From: Maricaulis sp017643475
Lineage (GTDB): Bacteria > Pseudomonadota > Alphaproteobacteria > Caulobacterales > Maricaulaceae
Length of the DNA stretch: 64,000 bases
Direction of reading: 5' to 3'
NCBI RefSeq assembly: GCF_047123815.1
Contig: NZ_CP138920.1
Location: 1,054,001-1,118,000 of the forward strand
Made by a program: the position numbers and the translations under genes. The notes beneath the pieces were generated by a model. That model saw nothing but the letters and a program-made list of their open reading frames with translations. It had not been told where the DNA came from and did no database searches. Positions 7,806 through 15,695 of this stretch are shown here, in pieces. Position 1 is the first letter of the stretch. The number at the start of each line of letters is the position of its first letter.

Positions 7806-8792
7806 ATGATCACACGCGAAATCGGACATACGGGAATTTTTGTGAACTCCATCGGACTGGGCTGTATGGGCCTGTCGGAGTTCTATGGGCCGGCCACGGA
7901 GAAGAGTGAGGCCATCGGCCTGTTGCACAAGGCGATCGATCTGGGCGTGAACCATTTCGATACCGCGGAAATGTACGGCATGGGCGCCAATGAAGCGCTC
8001 TTGGGCGAAGCCTTTGCGGACCGGCGCGACAAGGTGGTGATCGCCACCAAGTTCGGACCCTTGCGCGACAAGTCGACAGGCGAGTTTGTTGGCATTGACG
8101 GCTCGGAGGCCAATGCCCGCCGCGCCGTTGAAGAGTCGCTGAGCCTGCTCAAGACGGACTATATCGACCTGTATTACATGCACCGCATGGATCAGAGCCG
8201 CCCGATCGAGGAAACGGTCGGGGCGATGGCCAAGCTGGTCGAGGAAGGCAAGGTCCGCGCGATCGGCCTGTCGGAAGCCTCTGCCGAGACACTCAAACGC
8301 GCCAATGCCGTCCACCCGATTGCAGCCCTGCAGTCGGAATACTCCATCTTCTCGCGCGACATTGAAGCCGAGCAGTTTCCCGTGCTGGAAGAGACCGGCG
8401 GGTCACTGGTCGCCTATTCCCCGCTGGGCCGTGGCATGCTGACCGGTCGTTTCACCGCCGAGAACCGACCGGCTGATTTCCGCTCTGCAGCCTACCAGCC
8501 GCGTTTTGCCGACGGGGCGTTTGAAGCCAATCTCGCCCTGGTGGAAGAGATCAAGGCAATCGCCGAAAGTCTCAAGGTGGAGGCCGCCCAGATCGCCCTG
8601 CGCTGGGTGCTCAATCGCGGTGAGAACATCCTCACGATTCCGGGCACGACCAAGCTGGCCAATCTCCAGGTCAATCTGGGCGCAGCAGATGTCGAGTTGA
8701 ACGAGGACCGGATGGCGTCCCTCAATGCGCTCGCCGACAAGGTCCAGGGAGCGCGATACAACGAACAGGGCATGGCCTCGATCGACGGGTAA
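7806..8792 (+). CDS. Aldo/keto reductase
   Basis: A 328-residue NADPH-dependent oxidoreductase of the (beta/alpha)8 aldo-keto reductase superfamily. The tetrad is visible as Asp and Tyr in HFDTAEMYG, Lys in VVIATKFG, and His in DLYYMHRMD. SPLGRGMLTG and IPGTTKLANL belong to the cofactor-binding end of the barrel. The sequence resembles the AKR13/YakC type that reduces aldehydes. The ATG at 7806 follows the operator region; upstream in-frame codons run into the promoter and repeat and were rejected. Confidence 0.93.
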   Translation: MITREIGHTGIFVNSIGLGCMGLSEFYGPATEKSEAIGLLHKAIDLGVNHFDTAEMYGMGANEALLGEAFADRRDKVVIATKFGPLRDKSTGEFVGIDGSEANARRAVEESLSLLKTDYIDLYYMHRMDQSRPIEETVGAMAKLVEEGKVRAIGLSEASAETLKRANAVHPIAALQSEYSIFSRDIEAEQFPVLEETGGSLVAYSPLGRGMLTGRFTAENRPADFRSAAYQPRFADGAFEANLALVEEIKAIAESLKVEAAQIALRWVLNRGENILTIPGTTKLANLQVNLGAADVELNEDRMASLNALADKVQGARYNEQGMASIDG

Positions 8793-8807
8793 CCCGTAGT
8801 CACGGAT

Positions 8808-8840
8808 GGCCGCTTCGGACTTTTACAGTCCGGGGCGGCC
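8808..8840. other. Strong intergenic hairpin after the aldo/keto reductase gene
   Basis: A 14-bp stem (8808-8821 with 8827-8840, two G-T pairs) with a 5-nt loop lies 15 bp after the reductase stop. There is no T-run on either side, so it is not a textbook intrinsic terminator. It may still end transcription or protect the 3' end of the mRNA. Confidence 0.5.
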
Positions 8841-8912
8841 GCCCAGCTCGCGCTTTGTACTGAATAGTTTATGGTGCGGTCTCATCTTGAGTCGTGGCTG
8901 GAGACCGCGCCC

Positions 8913-9806
8913 ATGGATTGGGACAAGCTGAAAACCTTTCACGCCGCCGCACAGGCGGGTTCGCTGACCAAGGCGGCGGAGATGCTGGGTCTGTCCCAGT
9001 CCGCTGTCAGCCGCCAGATCGCGGCACTGGAAGACGATCTGGGCGTGACCCTGTTTCACCGCCATGCCCGCGGGCTGATCCCGACAGAGCCGGGAAATGT
9101 GCTTTACGAAGCGGCTCACGACATTGCTGCCCAGGTGGCGATTGCGGAAGCGAAGGTTCACGACACACGCGACGAACCCTCCGGTGAGCTCAAGGTCACC
9201 GCTCCGACGGCTCTGGGCGCCATGTGGCTGGCCCCGCGCCTGAGCGAGTTTCACGACGAGTTTCCCAATATCCACATCCGCCTGATGCTGGATGACCATG
9301 AGCTGGATCTGGCCGGGCTTGAGGCCGAAGTCGGCATCCGCCCCTGGCCCTCGACCCAGAATGACCTGGTCCAGCGCAAGCTGATGAGCGCCAGCCAACA
9401 CCTCTATGCCAGTCCGGAATACCTCGCCCAGCGTGGCGAGCCGAAAACGCCGGACGATCTGGACGAACATTCCATCATCCAGTACGGCCCGCCGCAGATG
9501 GCACCGATCCCGGGACTGGACTGGGCGGCACGCCTGGGCCGGGACGAAAACGAAAATCCGCGTCCCGCCGTGATCGAGGTCAATACGATCTATGGCGTGG
9601 CCAAGACGGTGCAATCCGGCATGGGCATTGCTGCTCTGCCGGACTATGTGGCGCGGGAAAATCCGAATCTCAAACGGGTCCTGCCGCAGATCGACGGGCC
9701 CGATTTCGAGATCTTCTTTGTCTATCCAAGCGAGCTGCGCGGCTCCCGACGCATCGCATCCTTCCGCGACTTCCTGATAGAACAGGCCCGTCGCTGGGAC
9801 GCCTAG
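8913..9806 (+). CDS. LysR family transcriptional regulator
   Basis: A 297-residue protein starting MDWDKLKTFHAAAQAGSLTK. The N-terminal winged helix-turn-helix contains AAEMLGLSQSAVSRQIAALE, and a periplasmic-binding-like co-inducer domain follows from about residue 90. The ATG at 8913 has GGAG 9 nt upstream and matches the usual LysR N-terminus; an in-frame ATG at 8871 is less likely. The 3' end overlaps the convergent chemoreceptor gene by 4 bp. The inducer is unknown. Confidence 0.92.
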   Translation: MDWDKLKTFHAAAQAGSLTKAAEMLGLSQSAVSRQIAALEDDLGVTLFHRHARGLIPTEPGNVLYEAAHDIAAQVAIAEAKVHDTRDEPSGELKVTAPTALGAMWLAPRLSEFHDEFPNIHIRLMLDDHELDLAGLEAEVGIRPWPSTQNDLVQRKLMSASQHLYASPEYLAQRGEPKTPDDLDEHSIIQYGPPQMAPIPGLDWAARLGRDENENPRPAVIEVNTIYGVAKTVQSGMGIAALPDYVARENPNLKRVLPQIDGPDFEIFFVYPSELRGSRRIASFRDFLIEQARRWDA

Positions 9807-11188
9807 ACCAGGCGGCGTTTCTCGATCAACGCCTCAAGCAGGCCGATCACATCGGCTGATGCGGCTTCCATGGCTTCGGCGGCCTGTTCGGCAGCCTCAC
9901 GTTCACCCTGTTCATGCAGCTCGGCCGCCAGCTTGCCCTGTCGATGGAATTCCGCATGCGGATCGATCAGGCGCTGGAACAGGGGATCACCGATAAAGGC
10001 TGGATCCTGGACAGCGTCATACCATTTGCCGAGACGACATTCATGATGATCGGCCAGGTCGCAGGCCCGGATCGTATTGCGGCCGACAAACTTCTCCGAG
10101 AGGTTCTTCTTCCACAGGAAGTGATCCGACTTGGCGCGATGGAGGACATAGTCCCGCACATCACGCTGTTCCAGATCAGCGAAACTCTCATTGACGATTT
10201 TCTCGGACCCAGCCACGGCGTCGATCACGGCTTCGGCACGTTCGGTTGCCCTGCGGGAGGCGGTCGCGACGCCTGAGACACCACGCGACAGCTCCTGGGC
10301 CGCTCCGGTCTGCTCACTCATAAGACGGGCGATCTCGGAAACCAGATTGGACGAGCTTTGCACCAAATCAACGCCGGAACGAACGCTCGCAGCCGCATCA
10401 TCACTGGCAGACTTGCCATCCTGGATCGCGGTCATGGAACCATGAACAGCATCAATAATGCCGGTGACCTCGCTTTGCAGATTGTCGATGCGTTCCCGGA
10501 TATCCCCGGTCGCCTTCTCCGTCTGGCCAGACAGCGCTTTCACCTCCTCGGCAACAACCGAGAAGCCACGCCCCGCCTCGCCGGCTCGGGCCGCCTCGAT
10601 GGTGGCGTTCAGCGCCAGCAGATTCGTCTGGCCAGCAATCGCGGAGATCGTATCGACAATATTGGTGATCTGGGCAGACGCCGCTTCGAGTTGTTCGACC
10701 CGGCCGACAATGCTGCCATAGGCCGTCTCGATGGATTCCATCTGTTCGGCGGAATTGGAGACCTGTTCCAGGCCATGGGACGTCGCTTGCACACAATCAG
10801 ACAGATTGTCAGCAGCGGTACCGGTGAAGCTGGAGATCTGCTGGATCGACGCATTCAGCTCCTCGATAGCGGAGGACATTGACTGGGCCTGCTGGTCCAC
10901 ATCTCGAATATCCCCCGTGGCACGCGACACAGAGGCCATGGCGTCACTGGCATGCATGGAGAAACCAACCGAGCGCTCCAGCGTTACCTGGTCACGCGAT
11001 TCCATTGATCCATAGAGACGCGCCAAAGCCCCCGCGAGCGCGTCCGGCAAATCAGGAAGTGCCGGCTTTTCCCCCTGGGCAATCCGGTCAAGTACAATCG
11101 CCAGCTCGTCAATCCAGTCCGGCTGAACGGTGACCACCTCGGCGGATTCGGTCATCGCTGGCCGGGACGCGCGTTTGAGCAGCATCAT
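9803..11188 (-). CDS. Soluble methyl-accepting chemotaxis protein with C-terminal CZB domain
   Basis: A 461-residue chemoreceptor with no transmembrane segment or periplasmic domain. The signalling hairpin tip includes ISAIAGQTNLLALNATIEAA (about residues 180-200), which contacts CheA/CheW. At the C-terminus, DHFLW, DHHECRLGKWY and DPHAEFHRQGKLA carry the 3-His/1-Cys zinc site of CZB domains, known to sense zinc and hypochlorous acid through the zinc-bound Cys. It should act in the cytoplasm in a soluble array. No chemotaxis genes are adjacent. The first 80 residues are unassigned. Confidence 0.93.
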   Translation of the reverse strand: MMLLKRASRPAMTESAEVVTVQPDWIDELAIVLDRIAQGEKPALPDLPDALAGALARLYGSMESRDQVTLERSVGFSMHASDAMASVSRATGDIRDVDQQAQSMSSAIEELNASIQQISSFTGTAADNLSDCVQATSHGLEQVSNSAEQMESIETAYGSIVGRVEQLEAASAQITNIVDTISAIAGQTNLLALNATIEAARAGEAGRGFSVVAEEVKALSGQTEKATGDIRERIDNLQSEVTGIIDAVHGSMTAIQDGKSASDDAAASVRSGVDLVQSSSNLVSEIARLMSEQTGAAQELSRGVSGVATASRRATERAEAVIDAVAGSEKIVNESFADLEQRDVRDYVLHRAKSDHFLWKKNLSEKFVGRNTIRACDLADHHECRLGKWYDAVQDPAFIGDPLFQRLIDPHAEFHRQGKLAAELHEQGEREAAEQAAEAMEAASADVIGLLEALIEKRRLV

Positions 11189-11384
11189 CTGAATATCCGT
11201 ATTCCTCTACCCCAGGCGTTCTCATCGCAATCTGACGGTTAAGAAAGGGTAAGAGTTCCCGTTTTGGGATATAATCAAACCAGCTACACGCGCATGGGAT
11301 TTAGAACTTGATGCCGCATTTATGCATAGCAAGTCTGCGACATCATGTCTTCTGCCGCGACGCAGCATGGGGCATATATCTCCT

Positions 11385-11507
11385 CACGGACGCAGCGGCG
11401 AGCCCGCAGCCTCACCAAGTTGACGCATACCGAACTCCTCCCCTTAATCGGTATGCTGTTTCTGGCGCCGGTCCTTTCTCCTCCCCTTTTTGGACCGGCG
11501 CCTTTTT
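11385..11507 (+). ncRNA. Candidate anti-Shine-Dalgarno small RNA (CcsR/cuckoo/alpha-r14-like)
   Basis: Two consecutive hairpins expose the same 11-mer CTCCTCCCCTT in their loops. The first has an 8-bp stem 11425-11432/11449-11456 with the motif at 11435-11445. The second has an 11-bp stem 11464-11474/11492-11502 with the motif at 11478-11488, followed by TTTTT as a terminator. The motif contains CUCCUCCC, the core of the CCUCCUCCC loops of alphaproteobacterial CcsR/cuckoo and alpha-r14 RNAs. Such RNAs pair with Shine-Dalgarno regions or sequester proteins. The 5' end is a guess from a weak CTTCTG/CATATA promoter (11349-11378). Confidence 0.65.
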
Positions 11508-11528
11508 CTTTGCCTAACTCACGAACAA

Positions 11529-11558
11529 AACCCGGCCGCTCTGGCCGGGTTCTTTTTT
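11529..11558. terminator. Bidirectional terminator between the small RNA and dps
   Basis: AACCCGGCC (11529-11537) pairs with GGCCGGGTT (11543-11551). A run of six T follows on the plus strand and TTTT on the minus strand. It can end dps on the minus strand and act as a second stop for the small RNA. Confidence 0.85.
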
Positions 11559-11580
11559 GCTCTGAATTAGATGTGGAAAA

Positions 11581-12048
11581 CTAACCCAGCGTCGAGCGCA
11601 ACATCCAGGCGGTTTTTTCGTGAGCGGTCAGGCGCGGGGTGAGCACGTCCGCCGTGGCTTCATCGCCGTGCTCGCCCGCCAGTTCCAGCGCCTTGCGGAT
11701 GGTGGCGACGACAACTTCATGGCCCTTGAGCAGGTCGGCGACCATTTCATCGGCACTGCTGGCACCGGCGTCAGCGTCGAGACTGGCAGCCTCATTCATG
11801 GCGCCATAGGAGTTGGGTGCCGCAACGCCCAGCGCTCGGATCCGCTCGGCGATTTCGTCCGTCGCAGTCCACATCTCGTTATACTGCAGTTCGAACAGCG
11901 CATGCAGGTCGTGAAACCGCGGTCCGGTGACATTCCAGTGATAGACATGCGTCTTGAAATAGAGCGCATAGGTGTCCGCCAGCACTGCGGTGACAGCCTT
12001 CGCCATTTCCTGACGCTGGTTCTCGCTCAGACCCATATTGAAGCTCAT
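11581..12048 (-). CDS. dps: Dps ferritin-like DNA-protection protein
   Basis: A 155-residue four-helix protein of normal Dps length. HWNVTGPRFHDLHALFE and the following EMWTATDEIAERIRALG carry the His/Asp/Glu ligands of the inter-subunit ferroxidase site. Dps dodecamers oxidise Fe(II) with hydrogen peroxide, store the iron, and may coat DNA under starvation. The gene is monocistronic, ended by the hairpin at 11529-11558. A perfect inverted repeat lies upstream at 12123-12138. Confidence 0.95.
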   Translation of the reverse strand: MSFNMGLSENQRQEMAKAVTAVLADTYALYFKTHVYHWNVTGPRFHDLHALFELQYNEMWTATDEIAERIRALGVAAPNSYGAMNEAASLDADAGASSADEMVADLLKGHEVVVATIRKALELAGEHGDEATADVLTPRLTAHEKTAWMLRSTLG

Positions 12049-12122
12049 TTCGCTCTCCCTGTTTCAAATGCAGCGCTTGCTGCGTTGAAGAGAGTTATGG
12101 CGGAACGCGTTCAATAGATCCA

Positions 12123-12138
12123 ATTAGTAATAACTAAT
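12123..12138. promoter_or_regulatory. Perfect 16-bp inverted repeat upstream of dps
   Basis: ATTAGT-AATA-ACTAAT is a perfect dyad about 75 bp upstream of the dps start, in an AT-rich stretch between dps and the aminotransferase gene. It is a reasonable binding site for an iron- or peroxide-responsive dimer; which one cannot be told from sequence. Confidence 0.45.
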
Positions 12139-12160
12139 CGAGCAATCAAATATTCCAATA

Positions 12161-13366
12161 TCAGCTCAGCGAAGCACAGAAGCGCTGGATCCGCTTGCCG
12201 GCTTCGACCAGGCTTTCATCGTCCGTGGCGTAGGAGATACGGAAACCCGGCTCCAGCCCAAAGGCAATGCCGGGAACAACCGCAACCGCCTCGGCGTCCA
12301 GCAGAGCCGCGCAGAAATCCGTGTCATTGCGAATCTCCTGACCTGCAGGCGTGGTCTTGCCGATCGTGCCGGCACAATCAGCGAAGACATAAAACGCGCC
12401 TTCCGGTGTCGGCGCGACAAGCCCGTCCGCCTCTTCCACCGCCGCGAGTACCAGATTGCGGCGACGCAGGAAGGCGTCATTGCGCGGTTTGAGGAAGCTG
12501 TGATCGCCGTTCAGCGCAGCAACGGCCGCCCACTGGCTGATGGAACACGGATTGGACGTGGTCTGGGAGATCACCTTGCGCATGCCGGCGATCAGCGCCT
12601 CCGGACCGGCCGCGTAACCGATGCGCCAGCCGGTCATGGAATAGGCCTTGGAGACCCCGTTCATCGTCAGCGTACGGTCGTAAAGACGCGGCTCGACCTC
12701 GGCGATGGTGGCGAATTCATATCCCTCATAGATGATGTGCTCATACATATCGTCGGTCATGATCCAGACATGCGGATGTTTGAGCAGAACCTCGGCAAGT
12801 GCTTTGAGCTCGCCCGCGGTATAGCCCATGCCGGTCGGATTGGAGGGCGAGTTGAGGATCAGCCATTTGGTGCGCGGCGTGATCGCGGCATCAAGTTCGG
12901 CCGGCGTGATCTTGTAGCCATTCTCGATTTTCGTCTTCACCTCGACTGGCGTGCCGGCCTGCAGGCGCACGACCTCGGGATAGGTGACCCAGTAGGGCGC
13001 CGGGATGATGACCTCGTCACCCTCGTTCAGCGTCGCAGCAAAGGCATTATAGATGACCGGCTTACCGCCCGGCGCGACATGGATCTGTGCTGCGGTATAA
13101 TCCAGCTCATTATCGCGTCGGAACTTCTTGATGATGGCATCTTTCAGTTCCGGAATGCCATCAACAGCCGTGTATTTCGTTTCGCCCCGACGGATCGCCT
13201 CGATCGCCGCGTCCTTGATGTGCTCCGGCGTATCGAAATCCGGCTCACCGGCACCCAGACCGATGACATCAACGCCCTTGGCACGGAGATCACGCGCCTT
13301 CTGCGTGACAGCCAGGGTCGCAGAGGGTTTCACACGCGAAAGCGCTTCGGACGGTTTGAAAGTCAT
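12161..13366 (-). CDS. Class I aminotransferase, aspartate aminotransferase-like
   Basis: A 401-residue PLP enzyme. LILNSPSNPTGMGY, the lysine segment NGVSKAYSMTGWRIGYAAG (Schiff-base Lys) and the C-terminal FRISYA (substrate-carboxylate Arg) are the fold-type I subgroup I-gamma signatures. Alphaproteobacterial AatA enzymes of this group transaminate aspartate, and some also prephenate. The ATG at 13366 has CAGGAAC upstream; 18 further in-frame codons upstream lack family similarity. Confidence 0.93.
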   Translation of the reverse strand: MTFKPSEALSRVKPSATLAVTQKARDLRAKGVDVIGLGAGEPDFDTPEHIKDAAIEAIRRGETKYTAVDGIPELKDAIIKKFRRDNELDYTAAQIHVAPGGKPVIYNAFAATLNEGDEVIIPAPYWVTYPEVVRLQAGTPVEVKTKIENGYKITPAELDAAITPRTKWLILNSPSNPTGMGYTAGELKALAEVLLKHPHVWIMTDDMYEHIIYEGYEFATIAEVEPRLYDRTLTMNGVSKAYSMTGWRIGYAAGPEALIAGMRKVISQTTSNPCSISQWAAVAALNGDHSFLKPRNDAFLRRRNLVLAAVEEADGLVAPTPEGAFYVFADCAGTIGKTTPAGQEIRNDTDFCAALLDAEAVAVVPGIAFGLEPGFRISYATDDESLVEAGKRIQRFCASLS

Positions 13367-13549
13367 GATGGTGTTCCTGAACTGGAAGACTGGGATTGCG
13401 ACCGTACTCCGTGTCGGCATGAAGGCAATCCCTGCACGGGCGATGTTTCACAATCACTGGAACGAACCACCCTTGCAAAATTGCAAGACCATCCCGACCT
13501 GTCCGCCAACGCCCCACGGGGCGCCACACAAAAACAGGACATCCTCCCG

Positions 13550-14119
13550 ATGACTGACTTCACGCTGCACACACCCGAAAGCGCCCCGGAAGGGTCGCAG
13601 CCCTTTCTTGAGAACTCTCTCAACGGATTTGGCTTCATCCCCAACCTTCATGCTGTGATGGCTGAATCACCGGCGACGCTGGAGGCTTACCAAACAATCG
13701 GAGGACTGTTTTCTCGATCCAGCCTGAACGCTGTCGAGCAGAATGTGGTATGGCTGACCATCAATGTGGAGCACAATTGCCACTACTGCGTACCGGCCCA
13801 TACCGGCATCGCCCATATGCAAAATGTTCCGGAAGACGTGATCAGCGCGCTGCGCGAAAACCGCGAACTACCCGACGCCAAACTCGAAGCCTTGCGCCAG
13901 TTCACCCTGTCAAGCCTGCGCAATCGGGGTGTTGTCGAGAAGGCCGAGGTCGAGGTCTTTCTGGCAGCGGGTTATACCCGGGCCAATCTTCTCGATGTCG
14001 TTCTGGGTCTCTCGCACAAGGTTTTGTCGAACTATCTGAACCATTTCGCGGACACGCCGGTGGATGAACGTTTCCAGCAATTCGACTGGACACCGCGCGA
14101 ACCCGTCGCGGCCGAATAG
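13550..14119 (+). CDS. AhpD-like / carboxymuconolactone decarboxylase family protein
   Basis: A 189-residue all-helical protein. EHNCHYCVPAHTGIA contains the CxxC and distal His of the AhpD family, whose members act as thiol peroxidases or as reductants of peroxiredoxin. The ATG at 13550 begins the conserved region; the much longer open frame upstream is antisense to the aminotransferase gene. It is transcribed divergently from that gene and ends at the terminator at 14127-14153. Confidence 0.9.
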   Translation: MTDFTLHTPESAPEGSQPFLENSLNGFGFIPNLHAVMAESPATLEAYQTIGGLFSRSSLNAVEQNVVWLTINVEHNCHYCVPAHTGIAHMQNVPEDVISALRENRELPDAKLEALRQFTLSSLRNRGVVEKAEVEVFLAAGYTRANLLDVVLGLSHKVLSNYLNHFADTPVDERFQQFDWTPREPVAAE

Positions 14120-14126
14120 GATAATC

Positions 14127-14153
14127 GGGGGAGGCAGCACCCTCCCCCTTTTC
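14127..14153 (+). terminator. Terminator after the AhpD-like gene
   Basis: GGGGGAGG (14127-14134) pairs with CCTCCCCC (14141-14148), followed by TTTT. It separates the AhpD-like gene from the convergent serine hydrolase gene whose stop is at 14155. Confidence 0.85.
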
Positions 14154-14154
14154 C

Positions 14155-15669
14155 TTACTCGTTTCGCCAATAATGCGAGCTCGCATTGGCGATGTGAAAA
14201 CTCATCGAATTCACCTCGCGTGTCGCATCGCGGTGGAATTCCAGCTCCGCAACACCCTCACGCATGCCCAGCCCATCGATCACAAAGCGAGTTGGGGATA
14301 CCGGCACAAGCGGAATATTGATGTCTCCCCCGGCCGCACCGGCAAAGAGTTGACCATCAACCAGCGCCACTTCCAGCTCCATGGCGAAAATCCCGCTGAC
14401 CATCTGCTGGCGGTGATCCAGCGGCACGCGGTCATCGACGACATAACGACCGGTCATCGCCTCCAGCATCTCAACAGGCACATCGATCTGCGGATATCGG
14501 ATGGCTGAATTGATCTGCCAGCCCATCGTATCAGCGACCGCATTGCGGATCTCCATGTGCAGGCCATTGCCCCGGGCCCCATTGGTCAGCACGACCAGCC
14601 CGTCACCCGTCGCCAGATGCCCCTCCACCCAGCTCTGATAGGAGTTGTTCGCGCCGGCATGGTGGAAGAAGTACTGGTCGCCTGCATGTTCGATCCGGGG
14701 CCCGAGCCCATGCTGGGTCCGCGCGACGCGCGACATCATGTCGACCGCCGTGGCGTGTTCCAGATACTCACCGTCGCCGCGATACGCATCGATCAGGGCC
14801 TCGACCAGGAGCCCCATATCGCTGGCGCTGACCCACAGGCCTGACGCTGCCATTTCCGGCATGGTCTCATAGCCGCGCGGTAGTGCTGCCGGCTGGCCGT
14901 CACGGTCATGCGCACGGGCGATATTGCCATGCGAGGAAGGAAGCGGATTGGCAAAGCTGGACCGGCTCATGCCAAGCGGTTCAAACAGGTGTGTCTCGGC
15001 CGCACTTTCAAACGCAGTGCCCGTCTGATCCGTAATAATCAGCTGGGCCAGGGTAAAACCACCCCCGGAATAGCGATAGGTCGAGCCCGGCTCAAAGGTC
15101 AGTTCCAGGGCTCCGTGGCGCGCTGGTGGCTCCCCGTTCAGCGTCTGATAGACGCTCGGCAACTCCTCGCCCGGCTGGAAATCCGGGAAACCGTGGATAT
15201 TGAAACCCGCCGTGTGCGAGAGAATGGTACGCAGAGTCACTGCCTGGTTGTCGAACGCGCTCTGTGGCAGTTCCCAGCTCCTCAGCTGGCCCGACACGGG
15301 CGCATTGATGTCCAGAAGACCGGCATCATGCAGGCGCAGGGTCAGGGCCGAGGTCGCGATCTTGCTGACAGAGCCGGCCGAGAAGACCGTGTGTTCGTCC
15401 ACGGGCTCGCTGCCGCCCGTCTGCAGCACACCGAAACCCTGCGCATAAACGACCTCGCCATCTGCCAGGACGGCCACCGCGACGCCGGGCACATTGTAGT
15501 GCTGCATACGCTCGGCCAGGCTGTAGCGGGTTCCACCCTCGCCCACATGGAAACGGGGGCGCAATTGCGAGGTGAAGTCGGACGGGCTCTGGGCCCAGGT
15601 TGCCGGTGAGAGCAGGCAAGCCGCTCCCGCCAGCGCGGACAGGCATGCCCGCGCAGTGATCGTGTTCAT
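14155..15669 (-). CDS. Secreted serine hydrolase, beta-lactamase/class C family
   Basis: A 504-residue protein with a Sec signal peptide ending near TWAQ (about residue 27). The SxxK motif is SVSK (Ser100, Lys103) and a YSGGGFTLAQ segment provides the YxN-like second motif region. The C-terminal 150 residues form the lipocalin-like/DUF3471-type beta domain often seen in this family. It lies next to a BlaI/BlaR-type pair read in the same direction, so it could be their regulated target. The substrate is unknown. Confidence 0.88.
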   Translation of the reverse strand: MNTITARACLSALAGAACLLSPATWAQSPSDFTSQLRPRFHVGEGGTRYSLAERMQHYNVPGVAVAVLADGEVVYAQGFGVLQTGGSEPVDEHTVFSAGSVSKIATSALTLRLHDAGLLDINAPVSGQLRSWELPQSAFDNQAVTLRTILSHTAGFNIHGFPDFQPGEELPSVYQTLNGEPPARHGALELTFEPGSTYRYSGGGFTLAQLIITDQTGTAFESAAETHLFEPLGMSRSSFANPLPSSHGNIARAHDRDGQPAALPRGYETMPEMAASGLWVSASDMGLLVEALIDAYRGDGEYLEHATAVDMMSRVARTQHGLGPRIEHAGDQYFFHHAGANNSYQSWVEGHLATGDGLVVLTNGARGNGLHMEIRNAVADTMGWQINSAIRYPQIDVPVEMLEAMTGRYVVDDRVPLDHRQQMVSGIFAMELEVALVDGQLFAGAAGGDINIPLVPVSPTRFVIDGLGMREGVAELEFHRDATREVNSMSFHIANASSHYWRNE

Positions 15670-15695
15670 TGTAGAAGTCCCTCTAGTCTATCAGC

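Noticed and set aside
8808..8840. Intrinsic terminator after the aldo/keto reductase gene
   Set aside because: The stem is strong, but no T-run follows on either strand, so it is listed only as a hairpin.
12500..13549. Long N-terminal extension of the AhpD-like protein
   Set aside because: It is antisense to the aminotransferase gene. The family's N-terminus begins at 13550.
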